Source of the DNA: Bacteroidota bacterium
GTDB taxonomy: Bacteria; Bacteroidota; Bacteroidia; Chitinophagales; Saprospiraceae
DNA: 19,382 bases
Direction: 5' to 3'
Assembly: GCA_008501835.1 (NCBI GenBank)
Contig: QQUB01000225.1
Coordinates: 1 to 19,382, forward strand
The notes below the pieces were generated by a model, which made no database searches, was not told where the DNA came from, and saw only the letters and a list, made by a program, of their open reading frames with translations. Below are positions 13,822-19,382 of the stretch, in pieces (the first letter of the stretch is position 1; every line of letters starts with the position of its first letter). The position numbers were made by a program, and so were the translations under genes.

Positions 13822-15096
13822 ATGAACAGGCTTGATGATTTTGTAAAAGGAAAAATGGAGCAGCGTCAGTTTGAATTTGACCAGGCTCACTGGCTGCAGG
13901 CAGCAGAAATGATCGATGCCCAGCAAAAACGCCGACGCAGATTCTTTTGGATTTGGTTGTTGTGCGGATTGGTTGTATTGTCTGGTACCAGTTATATGCT
14001 GTGGAAACCTTCTGCAATAACAAGTCAACCTCTCACAACGAACCTTACCGAAGAAACAGGAAGCTCTTTGCAAACAGTTAAAACTGAACGCCAACAAAAA
14101 GAGGCAAAGATTGATTTACCCCAAAACGAAGTGCAAGAAACCATTACCAATGATGAAGCAGAAAACATAATTACAACCAAAGACAAAAAAGCATCACAAT
14201 TGGAAGCGGGAATCACCGATAAACCGATTGCAAAAGCCTTTCAGCAGGTTGATGAAAAGATGGCTTCATCTGAATCTGTTCCCGTCAAAATTTCCAATAC
14301 AATAACCCCGGTTGAGTTTGAAGAACTACCGGATGCAGCTCCACCAATCACGGCTGTTAAAGATCCGGTCAGATATAAGTCTTTTGTTATTGATCAAATA
14401 CCTCAATTGAATTTTGATCTACTCAATAACGATCGGGATTGGCAGGCAGACTTTATCAAAGTTGAAGGCCGGCCGTATTATAGTTCAAAATTCGGGATAC
14501 ATGCTTCCACAACGGTTTACCCACACATTGGTTCTACCGGAAAAAATGTTATTGGATATGTAGCCGGGATCGATTACGCTAAAAGTATTAACAAGAACTG
14601 GAGTATTGGATTGGGGGCACAATATCGCTTACGTTCCGGAACGTTTGCCGAAGATGATTTTTCAGAACAAACAACCTATGCATTCAGTAGAACAGTTGAA
14701 CGCTTTTATACCTTGCCGGAGCAATTACGTTTTGTAGAATTACCGCTGGCTATCAATTATGTCAAAAACAGGCATAATGTTGGTGTTGGGGTGAGTCCAG
14801 GTTATTTATTGGGCATCAAAGGAAGCTTGAACAAGGAAGGGTATGGTGAGTCATTTCCACAAGGCAATGCCCATGAAGTTGTGGAAAAAGGATGGATACA
14901 GTCATCTGGCTTTAAGCCTTTGCACTGGGATGTTTTCGGATCCTGGTATTTTGCTGTGAATACGGAGATGAGTCTGGGAGTTAAGGTGAATTATACGGCC
15001 GGGTCACTTTTAAAGGATCAGGCGAGTAGTATTTATTTGGAATCGAAGCCATTTTTCTTTGATGTAGGGCTTCGTTACAATTTGATTAAGCGATGA
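13822..15096 (+). CDS. Inner-membrane anchor fused to a predicted outer-membrane beta-barrel; candidate trans-envelope anti-sigma protein
   Basis: A 424-residue protein with an unusual order of parts. Residues 1-40 are cytoplasmic and helical (LDDFVKGKMEQRQFEFDQAHW), ending in KRRRR. One transmembrane helix (41-61) follows. Then comes a polar, Thr/Glu/Lys-rich low-complexity linker (about 65-210), long enough to cross the periplasm. A C-terminal strand-rich region (about 220-424) has alternating aromatic/Gly strands (KFGIHASTTVYP, WSIGLGAQYRLRSGTF, LRFVELPLAINYV, VGVGVSPGYLLGIKG, FFFDVGLRYNLIKR) typical of PorT/OmpA-like 8-stranded barrels. There is no cleavable signal peptide. The position 3 nt after a sigma gene and the cytoplasmic domain suggest it binds the sigma factor while its barrel sits in the outer membrane. 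This is inference from layout; an alternative is a periplasmic beta domain. Confidence 0.72.
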   Translation: MNRLDDFVKGKMEQRQFEFDQAHWLQAAEMIDAQQKRRRRFFWIWLLCGLVVLSGTSYMLWKPSAITSQPLTTNLTEETGSSLQTVKTERQQKEAKIDLPQNEVQETITNDEAENIITTKDKKASQLEAGITDKPIAKAFQQVDEKMASSESVPVKISNTITPVEFEELPDAAPPITAVKDPVRYKSFVIDQIPQLNFDLLNNDRDWQADFIKVEGRPYYSSKFGIHASTTVYPHIGSTGKNVIGYVAGIDYAKSINKNWSIGLGAQYRLRSGTFAEDDFSEQTTYAFSRTVERFYTLPEQLRFVELPLAINYVKNRHNVGVGVSPGYLLGIKGSLNKEGYGESFPQGNAHEVVEKGWIQSSGFKPLHWDVFGSWYFAVNTEMSLGVKVNYTAGSLLKDQASSIYLESKPFFFDVGLRYNLIKR

Positions 15097-16253
15097 AATT
15101 ATTACAAATAAGAAAAGTCCATGCAGGTTTCGTTTTAGGGGTATTGCTATTGATGTTTGCTCAATGTGACCCTGTTGAATTGCCTCCGGATGATCCCGGG
15201 GACCCCGTCTTTGAATTGGCTATGTCGACGGTTAATGGAGATACCTATGCTTTTGGAGGAGGGGTGGATGGATATCGCATGTTCACGTCTTTTGAACAGG
15301 ATTCGGAGGGCATTTATACCTTCATTGGAGAGTTGAAAAAGGAAGATGTAAATCTGGATACTTTCCCTTCTATTCGGTTTGAATTCCGTGATTTCCAGGC
15401 GAACCCGGCAAATGTTGATGTGGAACAGGCCCTTTCTGCTATTAATGGGTTTTATGACCAAACACTTACCGGAAGTGTCGATACTGCTTACACCGCTACA
15501 CTTTCAGCAGTTACTGGCGAAACATGTTTTGATTTTTCTGAAGAAGACCTTTCCTGGGATTTTGGAGATGGTACATTTGGTGAAGGATTTGTTGTGGAAC
15601 ATGATTACTCCAATAATGAAGAAAGGAATATTACCCTTGATATCAATGGCCAGAATGGAGAGCATGTTTCCGTAAGTCGCAATATTTCCTTTGAAGCTAA
15701 TGCACTGACCTGCGGTGTGGATGTAAGCCTCGAACCTTCTCAACAAATCTTTATCAGTTTGACAGTTTTTCCTCTCGGAGGTGTTCCTCCATACACCTAT
15801 AGTTGGGATGACGGGTCCACTTCCCAGGCTATGATCGTCCAGCCCGACAGCATCCTTTTCGACGAAGAATTCTGCGTTACGCTCACAGATGCTTCTGGTT
15901 GTTCATCGAGTTGGTGCGGCAATTTTTTTGATGATTATCAGGTTTGCTCCGCTCAGTTTTCCTACTCAACGGGCATGGTTATAGATTCACTGGCTGCTCC
16001 CGCACAGTATTCAACAGTGACTGTCATTTACCAGGATGGACATGGTTCGGAATACAGGTCGGACAGGCAAATACAGAATAATTCGGCCTATTTTAATGTG
16101 TCCGAAATCGAAGCTTTTCAGGAAAATGAATTTGGTTATCCCACGCAAAAATTTTTGGTGGATTTCAGTTGCGAATTGCTTTCTGCAAACGGGCAATCTA
16201 TGCTTATTGATTCCGGTCAGGGCACTATAGGTGTCGCATTTCCCGAAGATTAA
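15093..16253 (+). CDS. Probable surface lipoprotein with PKD-like and SprB-like domains
   Basis: A 386-residue protein whose ATG overlaps the TGA of the preceding gene (ATGA), implying translational coupling. A hydrophobic segment (11-22) ends in FAQC with Cys25. That makes a plausible but imperfect lipobox, since Gln at -1 is unusual. A low-complexity DPVELPPDDPGDP tether follows. A PKD-like domain (about 140-200) has the hallmark WDFGDG (155-160) and a VEHDYS strand. An SprB-like repeat (about 207-275) shows PPYTYSWDDGSTSQ and FCVTLTDASGC with its paired cysteines, matching the repeats of the surface protein upstream. The C-terminal 100 residues are strand-rich and unassigned. There is no T9SS sorting domain. 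It is probably the extracellular or periplasmic partner of the sigma/barrel pair. Confidence 0.75.
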   Translation: MKLLQIRKVHAGFVLGVLLLMFAQCDPVELPPDDPGDPVFELAMSTVNGDTYAFGGGVDGYRMFTSFEQDSEGIYTFIGELKKEDVNLDTFPSIRFEFRDFQANPANVDVEQALSAINGFYDQTLTGSVDTAYTATLSAVTGETCFDFSEEDLSWDFGDGTFGEGFVVEHDYSNNEERNITLDINGQNGEHVSVSRNISFEANALTCGVDVSLEPSQQIFISLTVFPLGGVPPYTYSWDDGSTSQAMIVQPDSILFDEEFCVTLTDASGCSSSWCGNFFDDYQVCSAQFSYSTGMVIDSLAAPAQYSTVTVIYQDGHGSEYRSDRQIQNNSAYFNVSEIEAFQENEFGYPTQKFLVDFSCELLSANGQSMLIDSGQGTIGVAFPED

Positions 16254-16390
16254 AGCTCAAGTTTTGGCAAATTGAGCAAGTAGCAATATTCAAATTCCAA
16301 CCAACAATTGAATCCGGCATATTTCGGTTGAATTTTGAAAGTTGTCATTTGGAAAGTTCATTTGGTGTTGAAAAACTCCAAATGAGAAAA

Positions 16391-16425
16391 GGGGCGTCCT
16401 TTTTTCTTTGAAAAAAGAACAACCC
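16391..16425 (+). terminator. Imperfect terminator-like hairpin after the second sigma operon
   Basis: GGGG at 16391-16394 can pair with CCCC near 16423-16426, and CTTTTTT (16399-16405) with AAAAAAG (16411-16417), around a TTTG-type loop with mismatches between. It lies about 140 nt after the lipoprotein gene. The rest of the 16254-16621 gap is AT-rich, with a 6-bp GCTCAA/TTGAGC hairpin just past the stop and repeated CATTTGG/CCAAATG words, and no gene. Confidence 0.35.
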
Positions 16426-16621
16426 CCTTCCGTCGTCGAAAAACTACCGCGCAGTAGTGGTATTTTTCTTAATCAAGTGTTCCATTTGGCGGGTTGGAGT
16501 TTTGCGTAAACTATGCGAGTGAAAACACTTTTTAGATGCAGCCGACGATGTTTTTGGTGGGAACGACACAATTAGTTTGTATCTTAGGTAGATTATTTTG
16601 TCTAACTAAAACTAACTGGTT

Positions 16622-17047
16622 ATGAATTTCACTAAACTTTTTGTCGGAACTTTAATAGGCGGGGTGGTCTATTTTTTGTTGGGTTGGTTGGTCTATGGAA
16701 TTTTACTTATGGATGTAATGTCTATTCCAGAAGAGTTCAATTCCATCCTGTATTCTGAAGAAGAATTCAATATGGTGTTTATGGCTGTCAGCTGTCTTGT
16801 TTGGGGGTTGTTACTCACCTATGTTCTTCTAAGCTGGGGTGGAATTAAATCGTTTGGAGCTGGCCTGCTTCCTGCAGCCATAATCGGTGCTTTGGTTGCG
16901 CTCTCCCTTGGTTTTAGTATGGCTTCGATGTACAAATTCAGCGAAGTCCCAAATGTATTGATTGATTCAGTTGCAACAGCTGTAATTTCTGGTATTACCG
17001 GCGGAGTCATTGGTTGGTACCTTGGAAGAGGCAAGGCCGGAGCTTAG
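16622..17047 (+). CDS. Small four-helix membrane protein of unknown function
   Basis: A 141-residue protein with four predicted transmembrane helices (about 5-29, 51-72, 78-100 and 112-135). The last two are rich in small residues (AAIIGALVALSLGFSMAS and ATAVISGITGGVIGWYLG), suggesting tight helix packing or a GxxxG-type contact. A short acidic loop PEEFNSILYSEEEF joins helices 1 and 2. The size and Gly-rich helices recall small DUF1761-like membrane proteins, but I cannot place it in a family from sequence alone. It is monocistronic and ends at a hairpin shared with the convergent transporter gene. Confidence 0.78.
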   Translation: MNFTKLFVGTLIGGVVYFLLGWLVYGILLMDVMSIPEEFNSILYSEEEFNMVFMAVSCLVWGLLLTYVLLSWGGIKSFGAGLLPAAIIGALVALSLGFSMASMYKFSEVPNVLIDSVATAVISGITGGVIGWYLGRGKAGA

Positions 17048-17059
17048 GCACTTTTTAGC

Positions 17060-17098
17060 AGGAGCCCCCAATTAGATCTAAAATAATTAGGGGCTCCT
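17060..17098. terminator. Bidirectional terminator-type hairpin between convergent genes
   Basis: AGGAGCCCC (17060-17068) pairs with GGGGCTCCT (17090-17098). After one mismatch AATTA (17070-17074) pairs with TAATT (17084-17088), leaving a 9-nt loop. It lies between a plus-strand stop (17047) and a minus-strand stop (17123). There is no T run on either side, so efficiency is uncertain. Confidence 0.6.
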
Positions 17099-17122
17099 AA
17101 CCGTACCCTTGATTTCTAATTA

Positions 17123-18409
17123 TCACACAATGCCATTTGCCAATTTCTCCAATGTTTTTTTGAAAATAATCAGCATGGCCAATACACTGAAAATTACTAT
17201 TGGGCCACTGGCAATTATATCAATTTCATTTCTTTCCTGAAAATAATTTACTCCCCAATCAAGAAAGTATGGAATCGTAATAGAAAAACCTAAAATGGTG
17301 GAGGAATACCTTATGTCACTTAACCTAGTGATATAACATGTGATCATTGGAGAAATAAACATATCTGCAAGAGCAATGATAATAGCAGAGGACACAAAAT
17401 ATGTAGGCAGGTTATGATCCGGGATGAAAGCAAGGGAGCTGGCTAAAACAGCTGAGATACCCAAAAACCCCATTGCTGTAGTGATTTTCCAGATGGTGTT
17501 GCCGGTTTTCCTAATGTACCAGATAATGAATAAAATTGCTCCTATGGTAAAAAAAGTGATTATCCAGATCAATTGGAAGGTATAGTCTGAATTTTCAAAA
17601 CCAAATAGCAGGAGGTCTTCGTTGTTCAGTAGAAAATCAGTATGATAGTTCATTATGGCACCGTCATATTGCCAAAATACTGTTGATACGATTAGCATTA
17701 TGGCGATGAGTAGGAAGGAGTTAATATTTCGACGGATGCCAGTCATTTCAGAATCTAGAACGGAATCATTTTTATAAACTTCATATCTGATGACTTTGAG
17801 GTTTTTTTCTCTGAACTCCAATTTGTTCCTGATTAGTAGAAAAATACCAATAAACAGAATTGATGTTATGGAAATAGTGGCAAATATATAACTCCACGTC
17901 CATTCATTATCGCGCATTATGCCGATAATGTAGGGTCCAAAAAATCCGCCAAGATTTATGAAGAATATGACAAAGAGGAATCCAAGAATTCTTTGATGTT
18001 CCGATTTTTCATATAATCTTCCAAGTATAACCCATAAATTGGGCCGGATGAAAGCCGTTCCAATAGCCATTAAAAAAAGACCAGTGATATTGAGAGAAAA
18101 AGCATTAACAGCTAACAATAAACTGCCAGATAAGGTAAATACCGAACCGATTAAAATACCTTTCTTTTGTTTAAGATAAAAATCGGAAAGAAAGCCGGTC
18201 AAAATGGGGAGGGTTCCTACCAAAACTAGAAACCATTTAAAGTAATTTAATGCAGACTCTCTCTCTAAATTCCAACCTTGCTCACTTATCGCATAAAGAA
18301 TTATTACACCTTTAATAGAATAATAGCTAAATCGTTCCAATAGGTTTAGCAAGGAAATAAAAAATATACTTACAGGCCGTGAGAATTTTTTTGGTAGATC
18401 GTTTTCCAT
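17123..18409 (-). CDS. POT/PTR2-type proton-coupled transporter (MFS superfamily)
   Basis: A 428-residue, 12-helix-type integral membrane protein. TM1 carries ERFSYYSIKGVIILY (25-39), the POT family 'ExxERFxYYG' motif. The loop 2-3 reads GFLSDFYLKQKKGILIGS (72-89), the family's G-x-x-x-D-x-x-x-G-[KR] motif. TM4 begins FIRPNLWVILG, matching the [KR]PN-x(3,4)-G signature. Members import di/tripeptides, nitrate or other small molecules with protons. The first Glu of ExxER is Asn22 here (NLLER), and the length is at the short end, so substrate and coupling may differ from the classical peptide transporters. It is monocistronic, convergent with the four-helix membrane protein. Confidence 0.82.
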   Translation of the reverse strand: MENDLPKKFSRPVSIFFISLLNLLERFSYYSIKGVIILYAISEQGWNLERESALNYFKWFLVLVGTLPILTGFLSDFYLKQKKGILIGSVFTLSGSLLLAVNAFSLNITGLFLMAIGTAFIRPNLWVILGRLYEKSEHQRILGFLFVIFFINLGGFFGPYIIGIMRDNEWTWSYIFATISITSILFIGIFLLIRNKLEFREKNLKVIRYEVYKNDSVLDSEMTGIRRNINSFLLIAIMLIVSTVFWQYDGAIMNYHTDFLLNNEDLLLFGFENSDYTFQLIWIITFFTIGAILFIIWYIRKTGNTIWKITTAMGFLGISAVLASSLAFIPDHNLPTYFVSSAIIIALADMFISPMITCYITRLSDIRYSSTILGFSITIPYFLDWGVNYFQERNEIDIIASGPIVIFSVLAMLIIFKKTLEKLANGIV

Positions 18410-18490
18410 TTGTTTTGAGTGTTAAAGAGGTTTCGATTTGCCGGATGTTGTAAATATCAGCTCTATAAGGGCTAAAACTATTAAGTTGGA

Positions 18491-18573
18491 AAAACCTCCG
18501 AGGTTTAACTTCCTGCTCTTTGATAATTCTGCAAAAAAAGACAATTATTGTTATACAAAACCTCGGAGGTTTT
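18491..18573. repeat. 16-bp perfect inverted repeat of palindromic AAACCTCCGAGGTTT words
   Basis: AAAACCTCCGAGGTTT (18491-18506) and its exact reverse complement (18558-18573) are separated by 51 AT-rich nt. Each arm is itself nearly self-complementary (AACCTC/GAGGTT). It occupies the 18410-18719 gap between two minus-strand genes. It could form a cruciform, or two separate hairpins of which the T-flanked one may end transcription from the lipid-kinase gene. Nothing else is seen in the gap. Confidence 0.7.
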
Positions 18574-18719
18574 CATTCCTGAAAAAATCCCTTTCATATA
18601 ATCAATAATCTAATTGCTGAAAAGGGTGTCTTTTTCCTAAAAAGATCGGCTAAGTGATCGAAATTTACGCTAAAATGGTGCTGATTAATGTCTAACGGAG
18701 GATTTAGAATTTCGGAGAT

Positions 18720-19382
18720 TTATGGCACAATAATCTTCAATGCCTTTTCCTTCAATGTTATTCTCACAGGAGCTTCTCCTAAAAATTCACCGTCTGCCTC
18801 CAGCAGGATGGGTGCTTCCTCCAGGCCTTCCACGAATATCTCTTTTGTTTGATATCCTTCAATTTTACGATGGCCTAAAATGCTGTCGTTATAAAAGCGG
18901 TAAGAGTTGAGCAGAACACCTATTTTGGAAACATTTCCGGCAATGGTCAGGGCGAGCTGGCCGTCGTCCGGAACAGCATGGGGAACGAGACTCATCCCTC
19001 CACCGGAATATTTGCAAATCCCGGCGTTGATCGTATAGTGGTAACCGCTGTCTTCCTGATCATTAAATCTAATCAGGGCCTTTCTAAGATTGTACATGAA
19101 AATACACCGGACTATCATAAAAAGGTAAAAGAGGCTGTTTTTGACTTTCTTCTTGTTCTCCTCAATATATTTTACCACAAATCCGTCGTAGGCCAGACCG
19201 GCTACGTTGACGAAATATCTGAGTTTTGAAACACCGGATTGATGATATTCCAATATCCCGACGTCCTGTTGGAATGTTTTTCCTGCATGGACCATTTTTA
19301 ACCATTGGTTGGTGTCTTTTGGAATGCCGTGGGTCTTGATCCAGTCATTTCCTGTACCGACAGGAAACAGGACATAGGTAAT
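18720..19382 (-). CDS. Diacylglycerol/sphingosine-kinase-like lipid kinase, C-terminal 220 residues (5' end outside window)
   Basis: The frame stays open without a stop from 19382 to the window end, so the gene begins beyond it; the internal Met at 19295 is not the true start. The first visible residues read ITYVLFPVGTGNDWIKT, with the GTGND nucleotide-binding motif of the DAGK catalytic domain. After it come the C-terminal beta-sandwich features: FVNVAGLAYDGFVV, a conserved NAGICKYSGGGMSLVPHAVPDDGQL block and the terminal LLEADGEFLGEAPVRITL, which matches the family D-G-E motif. Relatives phosphorylate diacylglycerol, sphingosine-type or undecaprenol-type lipids at the inner membrane. The N-terminal GGDGT loop lies outside the window. 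The substrate cannot be told. Confidence 0.9.
   Translation of the reverse strand: MTYVLFPVGTGNDWIKTHGIPKDTNQWLKMVHAGKTFQQDVGILEYHQSGVSKLRYFVNVAGLAYDGFVVKYIEENKKKVKNSLFYLFMIVRCIFMYNLRKALIRFNDQEDSGYHYTINAGICKYSGGGMSLVPHAVPDDGQLALTIAGNVSKIGVLLNSYRFYNDSILGHRKIEGYQTKEIFVEGLEEAPILLEADGEFLGEAPVRITLKEKALKIIVP

Overview
The window reads as a chromosomal segment from a Bacteroidota bacterium, most likely of the Saprospiraceae/Lewinella type. The evidence is a giant secreted protein with five SprB-like 'YCVT-TDANGC' repeats and a type IX secretion (T9SS) C-terminal sorting domain, two ECF sigma factors each followed by a single-pass membrane protein of the anti-sigma position, a TAnnTTTG promoter box, almost no Shine-Dalgarno sites, and intergenic repeats of the 'CTCAGCG...CTTTGCGG' kind.

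Layout. 1-1816: tail of an unidentified gene, an atypical short-chain dehydrogenase and an orphan membrane-anchored or exported protein. 1901-3325: a complete IS110-family element. It lies inside an intergenic repeat, and its 5' non-coding end folds like the bridge RNA known from IS621. One arm of a predicted loop is complementary over 11 nt to the DNA at the right junction, and another loop carries a 7-nt copy of the element's right end. 3578-6110: ECF sigma factor, putative anti-sigma factor and an exported DUF4097-like protein, with tandem promoters and a strong terminator. 6147-6890: NrtR/AraR-like regulator with a decayed Nudix box. 6958-7761 (minus): dtd and a MazG-type pyrophosphohydrolase. 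7925-9442 (minus): exported protein of unknown function. 9789-10481: trmB. 10830-13139: SprB-repeat, T9SS-exported surface protein with its own terminator. 13255-16253: a tight three-gene unit of an ECF sigma factor, a protein joining an inner-membrane anchor to a predicted outer-membrane beta-barrel, and a probable lipoprotein with a PKD-like and an SprB-like domain. 16622-17047: four-helix membrane protein. 17123-18409 (minus): POT/PTR2-type transporter. 18720-19382 (minus): C-terminal part of a diacylglycerol-kinase-like lipid kinase that runs off the window.

How it fits together. dtd, mazG and trmB are housekeeping genes. The accessory content is the two sigma-factor cell-envelope modules, the adhesin-like protein and the transposon. 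Two things deserve most attention: the IS110 element, because its guide RNA, donor ends and target repeat can all be read from this one locus; and the sigma factor/trans-envelope barrel/lipoprotein operon lying directly downstream of the surface protein, which could be a cell-surface signalling route to transcription. No CRISPR array, rRNA or tRNA gene was recognised.
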